This document shows positions 16,536-24,482 of a stretch of 51,372 nt of DNA, in pieces (positions within the stretch are counted from its first letter, which is position 1; each line of letters begins with the position of its first letter). Source of the DNA: BRH-c25 sp041690515. Its GTDB lineage: Bacteria; Bacillota; Clostridia; Lutisporales; Lutisporaceae. A program made the position numbers and the translations under genes. Below the pieces are notes generated by a model. It made no database searches and was not told where the DNA came from. It saw nothing but the letters and a program-made list of their open reading frames with translations. The stretch covers positions 1-51,372 of the forward strand of contig JAWLHF010000007.1 in assembly GCA_041690515.1 (NCBI GenBank), written 5' to 3'.

Positions 16536-18110
16536 ATGAATAAAAGACCTGTTGTATTGGTTGTCATGGATGGAATAGGTATAAATGAGGAAGAAAAGGG
16601 TAATGCGGTCAAGGCTGCGAATACACCTACCCTTGATATGCTTATGAACCATAATCCTTATACTTTGATCAAAGCACACGGAACAGCTGTAGGATTACCC
16701 TCTGATGATGACATGGGTAATTCCGAGGTGGGGCATAACGCTTTAGGCTGCGGGCAGATATACAGTCAAGGTGCAAAGCTGGTGAATGAATCCATTGAGA
16801 ATGGCAAGATGTATGATTCGGAAACCTGGAATAAGGTTGTTGGAAATTGTGTGGAGAAGGGCTCCACCTTACATTTCATAGGCTTGTTATCAGACGGTAA
16901 CGTACATTCCAACATTGCACACCTAAAATCGATGATAGTAAAAGCCAAGGAGTTTAATGTAAAAAAGGTGAGGGCACATATACTGCTTGATGGGAGAGAT
17001 GTTCTGGCAACATCTGCGCTGGACTATGTAGATCAACTGGAGAAGCTATTTAAGGAGCTATCTGATGATAGTTTTGAAGGGAGAATTGCCAGCGGAGGCG
17101 GCAGGATGAAGATAACCATGGACAGGTATCAAGCCAACTGGGATATGGTGAAACTTGGCTGGGATACACATGTAAGGGGCAAAGGCAGACAATTCAGTTC
17201 TGCAAGCGAAGCTATATCTACTTACAGAGAAGAGCTGCCGGGTGTCATTGATCAGGATTTGCCGCCATTTGTAATAGCGGAAGAGGGCAGCTCGGTGGGT
17301 ACAATAAATGATGGAGACAGTGTGGTACTGTTTAATTTTAGAGGAGACAGAGCACTTGAGATCAGCATGGCTTTTGATTACGAAGACTTTAATAAATTTG
17401 ACAGAGGCCCCCGGCCCCAGGTGGTGTACTGTGGAATGCTCCAGTATGATGGAGATTTGGAATTACCCAAGAACTTCCTTGTCACCCCTCCTGATATAAG
17501 GAATACACTATCAGAGCATTTGGTAAAGCATGGTATAAAACAATATGCGGTTTCTGAGACACAGAAATACGGACATGTTACTTATTTCTGGAATGGCAAC
17601 AGAACAGAGAAGTTTGATGAAAAGCTGGAGACTTTTGAGGAAATACCTTCAGACAGAGTATCCTTCGATGAGCGTCCATGGATGAAGGCTGCAGAAGTGA
17701 CTGATAAGCTGATTGAAGCTTTGAGATCCGGAAAGTATGATTTTTTAAGAGCCAATTATCCAAACGGTGACATGGTCGGACATACCGGCAGCTTTAACGC
17801 AACAAGGATAGCAGTTGAAGCAGTAGACCTTTGCCTTGCAAGGGTTTTGAAGGCTGTTGATGAAACAGGAGCAATACTTGTTGTCACAGCTGATCACGGA
17901 AATGCTGATGAGATGCTTGAAAAGACAAAAGGAGGCACAGCAAAGGCAAAAACCAGCCACACACTCAACCCCGTTCCATTCATAATCTATGATAAAGGGC
18001 AGAAACACGAAATCAAGCCGGGGAGCTATGGACTTGCTAATATTGCAGCAACAATTACGACTCTGCTTGTGCTAAGCCATCCTGAGATTTGGGAAGAAAG
18101 CATGATATAA
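16536..18110 (+). CDS. gpmI: 2,3-bisphosphoglycerate-independent phosphoglycerate mutase
   Basis: Interconverts 3- and 2-phosphoglycerate in glycolysis through a phosphoserine intermediate, with two Mn2+ ions. The metal ligand Asp12 is in VVMDGIG and the catalytic Ser63 in MGNSEVGH; HILLDGRDV, GRMKITMDRY and the C-terminal metal site TADHGNADEM all match the alkaline-phosphatase-fold enzyme. Length 524 aa is slightly above the common ~510. I use ATG 16536, with CGGAG eight bases upstream; the GTG at 16527 overlaps the ribosome site. It stands alone behind a consensus promoter and not in a gap-pgk-tpi operon. Confidence 0.96.
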   Translation: MNKRPVVLVVMDGIGINEEEKGNAVKAANTPTLDMLMNHNPYTLIKAHGTAVGLPSDDDMGNSEVGHNALGCGQIYSQGAKLVNESIENGKMYDSETWNKVVGNCVEKGSTLHFIGLLSDGNVHSNIAHLKSMIVKAKEFNVKKVRAHILLDGRDVLATSALDYVDQLEKLFKELSDDSFEGRIASGGGRMKITMDRYQANWDMVKLGWDTHVRGKGRQFSSASEAISTYREELPGVIDQDLPPFVIAEEGSSVGTINDGDSVVLFNFRGDRALEISMAFDYEDFNKFDRGPRPQVVYCGMLQYDGDLELPKNFLVTPPDIRNTLSEHLVKHGIKQYAVSETQKYGHVTYFWNGNRTEKFDEKLETFEEIPSDRVSFDERPWMKAAEVTDKLIEALRSGKYDFLRANYPNGDMVGHTGSFNATRIAVEAVDLCLARVLKAVDETGAILVVTADHGNADEMLEKTKGGTAKAKTSHTLNPVPFIIYDKGQKHEIKPGSYGLANIAATITTLLVLSHPEIWEESMI

Positions 18111-18161
18111 TGTATATTAATTTAGCAAAAATGATAAAAACCGGATATTTCACTGATGTTG

Positions 18162-18290
18162 TGGTATAATAGAATTAGTTATAGAGTTTTTCGGCCATTT
18201 CGCATCAGATATACGCCACCTCTTTCGGGTGGTTTTATCTTGTGATTGTCCTTCAGATACAGCTTTGCAGCTTTCTATAAGGTGAAGGGC
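18162..18290 (+). promoter_or_regulatory. Extended -10 promoter and structured leader with internal terminator-like hairpin
   Basis: TGGTATAAT (18162-18170) is an extended -10 box. About 45 bases on, CCACC (18216-18220) pairs with GGTGG (18228-18232), followed by TTTT, resembling an intrinsic terminator. Further on CCTTCA (18250-18255) pairs with TGAAGG (18283-18288). The transcript to the gene at 18332 would have to pass these, so this is either an attenuator leader or a ~60-nt small RNA. No known riboswitch class was recognised. Confidence 0.4.
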
Positions 18291-18331
18291 TAAAGGTTTG
18301 AAGGAAGTACTGGATAAAGGAGAATACCAAA

Positions 18332-18808
18332 TTGAAGAAAGCTTATAGGATGAAAAAAACCGTATCAATGAAACAGTTTCTTACTGAGTTCGGAGGGGAA
18401 TTCCCCAAACACATGAAGCAAAGGCTGCTTGAACTTGGAGCAAGATGTGTACTGACCAGGAAGGATGAGAGCTTCATACTTGACATAAGGCATGTGGAGC
18501 ATACCAGGTACAATTGCAGTCCTGATGACAGCACTGCAGCATGCTTAAAGGAGTATGCCTTTGGTCAATTGATAGCCCATGAAGGAGCGTTGTATTTTTC
18601 GCAAAACTGTCTGGAAAATGATGAAATCATGCAGGTTCCGCTTGTGAACAGCATATACAGTTCTTTGAACAGTGAAGAATTAATCCTTGAAGGGGATATC
18701 AGAGGGAAAAAGGTGGATGAGGGCAATATTGATTATGTTATAGACAACATTTTGACCGTTTGCCCTGAGGTATCAGCAGAGCATATGGCAATCATAAACA
18801 GGTATTGA
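18332..18808 (+). CDS. Protein of unknown function
   Basis: 158 aa from TTG 18332, which has AAAGGAGA eight bases upstream. It is basic at the N-terminus and acidic later, with no membrane span or signal peptide. Four Cys are scattered (VLTRK context, NCSPDD, NCLEND, VCPEV) but without a clear metal motif. No family was recognised. It has its own promoter and structured leader and ends in a good terminator, so it is a single-gene unit between gpmI and a DbpA-type helicase. Confidence 0.65.
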   Translation: MKKAYRMKKTVSMKQFLTEFGGEFPKHMKQRLLELGARCVLTRKDESFILDIRHVEHTRYNCSPDDSTAACLKEYAFGQLIAHEGALYFSQNCLENDEIMQVPLVNSIYSSLNSEELILEGDIRGKKVDEGNIDYVIDNILTVCPEVSAEHMAIINRY

Positions 18809-18820
18809 CAGGTTTTATAA

Positions 18821-18851
18821 GCTATCGGTGCTTCCAGTACCGATGGCTTTT
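18821..18851 (+). terminator. Intrinsic terminator
   Basis: GCTATCGGT (18821-18829) pairs with ACCGATGGC (18839-18847), nine pairs including one G-U, followed by TTTT. Confidence 0.85.
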
Positions 18852-18934
18852 CTTATACAGCAAAAACAAGCATGGCGAATAGCCAGTAAGCTGTTGATAT
18901 AGAATAAATAAAAACAGGCATTGGAGAATGATTT

Positions 18935-20389
18935 ATGGCAACTAAAAAGGACTTTGAACAATATGGTTTAAGCAAGGAAACCTTGAAGGCATTGAAAAAG
19001 CTTGGGTATGACAGACCCACAGAAGTGCAGGAAAAAGTCATGCCAATGGTTTTCAAGAATGTGGATATCATAGTGAAGTCGCAGACGGGAAGCGGAAAGA
19101 CAGCGGCCTTTGCAATACCGCTATGTGAAAAGCTGGAGCTGGAGAAAAGATACCCCCAGGTACTTGTACTTACTCCCACCAGAGAGTTGGCAGTGCAGAT
19201 AAAAGAGGATTTTTCACATATGGGAAGGTTCCGGAGGATAAGATGTGCAGCTGTATATGGAAAGCAGCCAATGGAAATACAGAAAAGGGAGCTGAGACAA
19301 AGGGTACATGTAATTGTTGGCACCCCGGGAAGGACTTATGATCACATTGAAAGACAGAATCTAGTACTGGAAGAAATAAAGTACCTGGTTATTGATGAAG
19401 CGGATAAGATGCTTGATATGGGCTTCATAGACCAAGTGGAAGCCATAATAAAAATGCTTCCCCGAGATAGGATGACCATGCTTTTTTCGGCAACCATGCC
19501 TGACATGATAGAGGAAATCTGCAGAAAGTACATGAAGAAGCCCCGAAAAGTGGAGGTAACTTCAAGGGTTTCAACTACTGAGAAAATACAGCAGTACTGG
19601 ATGGAAGCTGAAGAAGAAGGCAAGTTCAGTCTCCTGAAGAAAGTAATATACACCGAAAAACCAGAAAGCTGCATAATATTTTGCAACACGAGAGAGAAAG
19701 TGGAAGGCTTGTTGAGGAAAATGAAAGGCGGAGGCTTCTATTGTGAGGGCTTACACGGAGGAATGGAGCAGAGCCGCAGGTTGAGTGTTGTACAGAGATT
19801 TAAAAGGGGCGAGTTTCATTTCCTGGTTTCAACAGATGTAGCAGCAAGAGGAATTCATATTGATGATGTCACTCATGTTGTCAACTATGAAGTGCCTATG
19901 GAGAATGAAAGCTATGTCCATAGGATAGGAAGGACTGGACGTGTTGAGAACAAGGGAGTGGCAATTACGATGGTTTCTTCCCGGGAGGCAAGGTTCCTCA
20001 AAGAAATTGAAGAGTATGTAGGTCACAGGATCCCCAGAAAAGCTGCTCCCTCAGACACTGAGGTTCAGAAGGGGAGAGAGGTATTTGAGGAGAAGATAAA
20101 GTCAAGGCCGAAAGCCAGGAAGAACAAGGCAGAAACGCTGAACCGCGAGATAACGAAAATACGTATTAATGCGGGTAAGACTAAGAGGATGAGGCCGGGA
20201 GATATACTTGGTGCAATATCAAATATCAAAGGAGTCAATCCGGAGGACGTAGGAATAATAGATGTTCAGGATACATGCTCCTATGTGGAGATATTCGGCA
20301 AAGATGCTGACCATATAGTCAGGGAGTTGCAGAATACAAGCATAAAAGGCAAATTGCACAGGGCGAAGAAAGTGAGATTCAGAAGTTAA
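18935..20389 (+). CDS. DEAD-box RNA helicase of the DbpA/DeaD group
   Basis: 484 aa. All core motifs are present in order: SQTGSGKT (I), PTRELA (Ia), GTPGR (Ib), DEAD (II, in VIDEADKMLDMGF), SAT (III), STDVAARGIHI (V) and HRIGRTGR (VI). The C-terminal ~75 residues (ITKIRINAGKTKRM to KVR) form a DbpA-type RNA-recognition domain, which in the E. coli and B. subtilis homologues binds hairpin 92 of 23S rRNA. A role in 50S ribosome maturation is therefore likely. The start ATG has TTGGAG upstream. Confidence 0.93.
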   Translation: MATKKDFEQYGLSKETLKALKKLGYDRPTEVQEKVMPMVFKNVDIIVKSQTGSGKTAAFAIPLCEKLELEKRYPQVLVLTPTRELAVQIKEDFSHMGRFRRIRCAAVYGKQPMEIQKRELRQRVHVIVGTPGRTYDHIERQNLVLEEIKYLVIDEADKMLDMGFIDQVEAIIKMLPRDRMTMLFSATMPDMIEEICRKYMKKPRKVEVTSRVSTTEKIQQYWMEAEEEGKFSLLKKVIYTEKPESCIIFCNTREKVEGLLRKMKGGGFYCEGLHGGMEQSRRLSVVQRFKRGEFHFLVSTDVAARGIHIDDVTHVVNYEVPMENESYVHRIGRTGRVENKGVAITMVSSREARFLKEIEEYVGHRIPRKAAPSDTEVQKGREVFEEKIKSRPKARKNKAETLNREITKIRINAGKTKRMRPGDILGAISNIKGVNPEDVGIIDVQDTCSYVEIFGKDADHIVRELQNTSIKGKLHRAKKVRFRS

Positions 20390-20422
20390 AAGGAGTCGGG
20401 CGGTTAAAGCCTGACTCCTTTT
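20388..20422. terminator. Strong bidirectional terminator
   Basis: AAAAGGAGTCGGGC, 7-nt loop, GCCTGACTCCTTTT: 14 pairs with one G-U, between the convergent helicase and membrane-protein genes. Confidence 0.92.
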
Positions 20423-20426
20423 ACGA

Positions 20427-20903
20427 CTAAAGAGGTCTTGCATCTTTAAGTCTGAATATGAAAATAGGACCCATAAAGGGGAGTATAATACTCAGTACTG
20501 TCATTAATACAGCCTTTTCACCTCTATATCTTTTGTAGAAATTGTACATTGCAGAAACAGAAAGAACTATTAATGCCAGATTTATTATTAGACGTACCAA
20601 ACCACCTATGATAGGAATAATTCCGATTATTGACCCTACTATTGCTGCTGCTATAGGAGCTAATGGCAGTACAAGCTCCAGCATTGGGATGGTAAAAGAA
20701 CCAATCCTGATTTCTTTAAGTATCTTACCGATTATGTATAATTGAATGATTGGAATAAATGCAAACCATTCGTTGCCGGTATTTTCGGTTTTTGCAAGGC
20801 CATAAAGACCCAAAGCGGTCAATATGTACAAAACAACACCGATAATGAAGGATAAGATTGTGACGAAGCCACCCATTAGTAGTAATACACTTAGGTCATC
20901 CAT
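20427..20903 (-). CDS. Small integral membrane protein, DUF5684-like
   Basis: 158 aa, start ATG 20903 with AGAAAGGAT upstream. About four to five hydrophobic segments surround a short soluble loop (GLAKTENTGNEWFAFIPIIQLY). The NEWFAFIPI motif followed by GKI is typical of small signal-peptidase-neighbour or DUF5684-type membrane proteins. No catalytic residues are seen and the function is unknown. It is transcribed alone. Confidence 0.7.
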   Translation of the reverse strand: MDDLSVLLLMGGFVTILSFIIGVVLYILTALGLYGLAKTENTGNEWFAFIPIIQLYIIGKILKEIRIGSFTIPMLELVLPLAPIAAAIVGSIIGIIPIIGGLVRLIINLALIVLSVSAMYNFYKRYRGEKAVLMTVLSIILPFMGPIFIFRLKDARPL

Positions 20904-21038
20904 GAAAATCATCCTTTCTAAGTTTTTTATTAATATATTTCTGGTTTTCCAGGATATTCCTAGATATTCTACAAAAGAAATCAAACTTCCTTTTTTCCAT
21001 CAATATATTATTTTTACATATATTTTCACAAAATACCA

Positions 21039-21093
21039 TTGACATCCGATTAAATACGTAATATATTACGTATATGGGTAATATATTACGTAT
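21039..21093 (+). promoter_or_regulatory. marR promoter with repeated palindromic operator
   Basis: TTGACA (21039-21044), 17 bp, TATATT (21062-21067). The perfect 20-bp palindrome ATACGTAATATATTACGTAT (21054-21073) covers the -10 box. The 16-mer GTAATATATTACGTAT is repeated exactly 20 bp later at 21078-21093. The layout implies tight autorepression by the MarR protein encoded next. Confidence 0.85.
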
Positions 21094-21123
21094 TGCCTTA
21101 CTAATTTTAACGGAGGCAAGAAT

Positions 21124-21600
21124 ATGGATACTCTAGATAAAAAGAAATATATATTTGGAAGCATATTTCTCATTGCCAACAGGCTTCAGGTTCTTGGAGA
21201 CCAGTATCTGGGAAAGGATGGCATGACCACAAAGCAATGGCTTCTTACAGTGATGATATCACAATTCAAAGATGCCCCTCCGACATTAAGTGAGGTAGCG
21301 GAGCTTATGGGCAGTTCCCGTCAGAATGTAAAGCAGCTTGCGTTAAAACTTGAGGAAAAAGGGTTCATTAAGATGCAGAAGGATATACAGGATGCCAGAG
21401 CATTGAGGCTCGTGCTGACGGAGAAAAGCCTGTCATTCTGGGAAGAAAGGCAGAATCAGGATAACCGGTATGTTGATGGGCTTTTTAGTGAGTTTGATAA
21501 AGAGGAGATTGATGTAATATCGGAAGGTTTTAAGAAATTATACAAGAAGATTGATGAGATGAGTAAGTATGAAAACGAGGGGGTGTACTTTAACCTGTAA
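21124..21600 (+). CDS. MarR-family transcriptional regulator
   Basis: 158 aa with the winged-helix core: LSEVAELMGSSRQNVKQLALKLEEKGFI, then the wing DIQDARALRLVLTEKS. The DxRxxR-like wing motif reads DARALRL. It heads an operon with two flavoproteins and is preceded by a palindromic operator on its own promoter, so it is most likely a repressor of all three genes. No Cys occurs in the protein, so a ligand rather than thiol oxidation is the likely signal. CGGAGG precedes the ATG. Confidence 0.9.
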   Translation: MDTLDKKKYIFGSIFLIANRLQVLGDQYLGKDGMTTKQWLLTVMISQFKDAPPTLSEVAELMGSSRQNVKQLALKLEEKGFIKMQKDIQDARALRLVLTEKSLSFWEERQNQDNRYVDGLFSEFDKEEIDVISEGFKKLYKKIDEMSKYENEGVYFNL

Positions 21601-21658
21601 GGCTTATCTGAAATCGATAGAGAATGCATTGAGCAAATAAATATATGGAGGAATTATA

Positions 21659-22207
21659 ATGTCGATAGTTATACTGGATGCCATGAAAGGCGGAAATAAT
21701 ATAGCAGATAATATAAAGGCTGGGTTGGTACAGGCAGGCAAGGAGGTCAGATACTTCGGACTTGAAGAAATCAATATCCTGCCATGCAGATGCTGTGGTG
21801 CTTGTGGGTTCAAATCACCAGGTAAATGTGTGATCAAGGATGACTCTCATGAGGTGCTTAAGGCCATTGCCGGATGTGATGCCTTTGTAATGATTACACC
21901 CATAAGATTTGGAGGTTATAACTCAACTCTCAAAAAAGTAGTGGATAAATTCATGACTTTGGGCTTGCCTTTATATATAGTGAAGGACGGTCACCTGCTT
22001 CATCCTATGCGATACGGCAGTAAGTTAATAATAGGAGTCGGAGTATATGATGGTGATTCAAAGGATCAGGAGGACAGCTTCAAGCAATTGGTGGAGAATA
22101 ATGCATTTAATATGCAAGCTGACTATAGAGCGTTGATATTTAAACCCTCCTGGGATACTAAAAAAATGGAACAGGAAATAAGCAGTCTTGTAAAGGAGGT
22201 GTGCTGA
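21659..22207 (+). CDS. Flavodoxin-fold NAD(P)H-dependent oxidoreductase with Cys cluster
   Basis: 182 aa. The flavodoxin-like FMN-binding fold begins at MSIVILDAMKGG. Residues 43-57 carry five Cys: Cys43, 45, 46, 49 and 57, giving C-x2-C-x2-C-x7-C with an extra Cys. That compact pattern is like the [4Fe-4S] ligands of archaeal and clostridial iron-sulfur flavoproteins, so electron transfer through a cluster and FMN is likely (family inference). MITPIRFGGYNS forms the FMN loop. AGGAGG precedes the ATG, and the gene is co-transcribed with MarR and the next flavoprotein one base later. Confidence 0.83.
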   Translation: MSIVILDAMKGGNNIADNIKAGLVQAGKEVRYFGLEEINILPCRCCGACGFKSPGKCVIKDDSHEVLKAIAGCDAFVMITPIRFGGYNSTLKKVVDKFMTLGLPLYIVKDGHLLHPMRYGSKLIIGVGVYDGDSKDQEDSFKQLVENNAFNMQADYRALIFKPSWDTKKMEQEISSLVKEVC

Positions 22208-22208
22208 T

Positions 22209-22880
22209 ATGAACAGCAAAAGACTTCTTCTGATTAATGGAAGTCCAAGAAAGAAGGGGACCTCCTACAGCTTCTCCAGGACATTGAAAATGCTTGCAGA
22301 GGATTCAGGAAGCAAAGCTGATATTATACATGTGATTGACTATTTTGACGGTAGGGAGGATATTGCAGCTCTAAAGGCACTATTAACTGAAGCTGATATC
22401 GTGGCAATTATTGCACCTTTATACGCAGATGCCCTTCCTTATCCGTGCATATGGTTCCTTGAGAAGCTGGCGGATGAATTCAGAGGTAAACTAAGAGGAA
22501 AGGATTTGTTTGCCTTGGGACAGTGTGGCTTTCCTGACAATACAAGAATAGAGCCTATTCTTAACAGCTGCAGACTCTTTGCTGAGGAGACAGGAATGAA
22601 CTGGCTGGAAGGATTGGCATACGGAGGCGGTGCGATACTGAATGGTGCACTTTTGGAAGACCTGGGCAGGAAGGGTAAGAAAATCACATCCGGCTTCAAG
22701 CTTGCGATGGACAACATACTTAAGGGAGAAATAATCAGCTCCGAAGCACAAGAGATAATAACATTAAGAATTCCTAAGCTGCTATACCGGCCTTTAGCCG
22801 CATATCTGAATAATAATGCCAGAAAGCAGGCTCGTATGAATGGGAATGTGGATTTTACCCGTAAGGTGTATCTGGAGTAG
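22209..22880 (+). CDS. Flavodoxin-fold NAD(P)H oxidoreductase
   Basis: 223 aa. The N-terminus LLLINGSPRKKGTSY is the FMN-phosphate-binding loop of the NADPH-dependent FMN reductase/flavodoxin-2 group, and IIAPLYADALPYP is the second FMN loop. It lacks the Cys cluster of the preceding protein. The ATG comes one base after that gene's stop, with AAGGAGGTG upstream, so the two flavoproteins may form a complex. MarR-controlled flavoprotein pairs often deal with quinones or nitro compounds; that role is inferred from context only. Confidence 0.83.
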   Translation: MNSKRLLLINGSPRKKGTSYSFSRTLKMLAEDSGSKADIIHVIDYFDGREDIAALKALLTEADIVAIIAPLYADALPYPCIWFLEKLADEFRGKLRGKDLFALGQCGFPDNTRIEPILNSCRLFAEETGMNWLEGLAYGGGAILNGALLEDLGRKGKKITSGFKLAMDNILKGEIISSEAQEIITLRIPKLLYRPLAAYLNNNARKQARMNGNVDFTRKVYLE

Positions 22881-22917
22881 GGTTTTTGGATTAATGATAC
22901 TGCAGTGATAATAGAGC

Positions 22918-23124
22918 AGCCATGTAATAGCACGGTATGAATATACAAGCCTTGATGGTACTAAGGTACTGCGCCTAAGAAAAACCTAACGCTTTCAAAT
23001 CGTCATCCTTGACTCGTGAAAGCTCGCTCGGCGTCCATGCCTCGCGTACGGTTATTTCTAAGGCTCCGTACCTAAGTACCATTAGCAAGTCTTGTACAAG
23101 TCATCCCTAAGCTATTACATGGCT
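22918..23124 (-). repeat. 207-bp structured repeat element, copy 1
   Basis: Non-coding element between convergent genes. Read on the minus strand it matches the copy at 37464-37670 at 192 of 207 positions without gaps. The ends form a perfect 14-bp stem, AGCCATGTAATAGC (22918-22931) with GCTATTACATGGCT (23111-23124). Nested inside are a 14-bp stem (TGGTACTTAGGTAC/GTACCTTAGTACCA) and two hairpins with GGA in the loop: GGC-ATGGAC-GCC and GTCA-AGGA-TGAC, the latter within GCTTTCA/TGAAAGC. The rest of the 22881-23255 gap shows no gene. Confidence 0.9.
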
Positions 23125-23255
23125 ACTTGTATCAGTGCATACCCTGTATATGATAAGTCAATGTATCGTGTTATAATTCTGCCCAAAGTTTATATATGAA
23201 TCGATATATATGGCTGTGCTATTACCGCTACAATATTATTAGTCCATATATAATC

Positions 23256-24278
23256 CTACACATCCAGCTTCATATCCCCATACTTGATCCAGCCTTTCTT
23301 ACGCATGAACTCCGACACAATCAGAGTTATAACAGCCGGTGCAAGGAAATGCAGAATTAGTATCAGAGGCAATGACCCTGCCCCCATGGTCTCTATGGTG
23401 GCGAACTGTCCTACGAGTCCGCTGGTGCCCATGCCTGCGCCGACAGCATTATTTCTCATCTTGAATACTGCTGAGGCCACAGGTCCCAGTACGGCACTGG
23501 CTACAGTAGGAGGCACCCATATCAGAGGGTTCTTGACTATATTTGGAACCTGCAGCATTGAAGTTCCAAGGCCTTGAGCCATAAGTCCACCCAGCTTGTT
23601 CTCCCTATAGCTGGCCACTGCAAAGCCTATCATTTGGGCACAGCAGCCTATGGTAGCAGCTCCTGCTGCAAGTCCCTCAAGCTTCAATGCAATTGCCAGG
23701 GCGGCACTGCTTATGGGAAGTGTCAATACCATTCCCATTATTGTTGAAACCAATACTCCCATAGGTATGGGCTGAAGCTCCGTGGCCAAGTTCACCATCT
23801 GTCCCAGTGCTGTCATAACTGATGACATGAAGGGACTTATAAAAACACTGGCTAGCCCTCCTGCAATTATTGTGGCAGCAGGTACAACAATGATGTTGAG
23901 CTTTGTTTTATTATTTACCAGCTTTCCTATTTCTGCACCGATCAAGGCTGCAAACAATGCCCCGACAGGTTCACCTACTTTTATTGAATATGTACCTGCC
24001 TCAGTGAGAAGCAGTGTCTGTGCTCCGAGTGCTCCTGTCACAAGGGAAGAAAATACTGACAGCACAGGGGCTTTCACACCATAAGCAATGGCTGCTCCTA
24101 TAGCCGGCCCCATCATAAGCTGTGCAATACTGCCGAACTGTACCAGCTGCGGGATTCCTGCCTTTTCACCCACTTGTTTTAAGATCAGACCAATAATAAG
24201 TGAGGAAAAAAGTCCCTGGGCCATGAAGTTCAGAACATTGATAACATATTCCTGGATATTGAGTTTCTTCTTTTCCAT
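23256..24278 (-). CDS. PTS EIIC-like membrane transporter (PF13303 type)
   Basis: 340 aa, start ATG 24278 with GAGGCG upstream. Around ten hydrophobic segments with many Gly and Ala, the family pattern of stand-alone PTS_EIIC_2 proteins (QEYVINVLNFMAQGLFSSLIIG at the N-terminus; GEPVGALFAALIGAEIGKLV mid-protein; GAGMGTSGLVGQF late). No EIIA or EIIB domain is encoded nearby, so it may be an orphan permease using other Hpr-chain partners or act without phosphotransfer. Substrate unknown. The next gene upstream on this strand is the CofE-like gene, separated by a terminator. Confidence 0.85.
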   Translation of the reverse strand: MEKKKLNIQEYVINVLNFMAQGLFSSLIIGLILKQVGEKAGIPQLVQFGSIAQLMMGPAIGAAIAYGVKAPVLSVFSSLVTGALGAQTLLLTEAGTYSIKVGEPVGALFAALIGAEIGKLVNNKTKLNIIVVPAATIIAGGLASVFISPFMSSVMTALGQMVNLATELQPIPMGVLVSTIMGMVLTLPISSAALAIALKLEGLAAGAATIGCCAQMIGFAVASYRENKLGGLMAQGLGTSMLQVPNIVKNPLIWVPPTVASAVLGPVASAVFKMRNNAVGAGMGTSGLVGQFATIETMGAGSLPLILILHFLAPAVITLIVSEFMRKKGWIKYGDMKLDV

Positions 24279-24440
24279 TTTATCGCCTCGTTTAAATGAA
24301 TGATTATCTTGATGTGTATACCTGAAAATCAGTATATACATGCAGATTAGCTCCATCTGATATTACCATAATTATCATAATTTGTATAGAGTATACCCTC
24401 TGTTCCGTTTTTTATGATAATATAGCCAATGAGAAATAAA

Positions 24441-24468
24441 AAGGACTTGAAAACAATCTTTCAAGTCC
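24441..24468 (-). terminator. Terminator of the CofE-like gene
   Basis: GGACTTGAAA (24443-24452) pairs perfectly with TTTCAAGTCC (24459-24468); read on the minus strand a run of T follows the stem. Confidence 0.88.
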
Positions 24469-24482
24469 AATACTCGGAAGGA

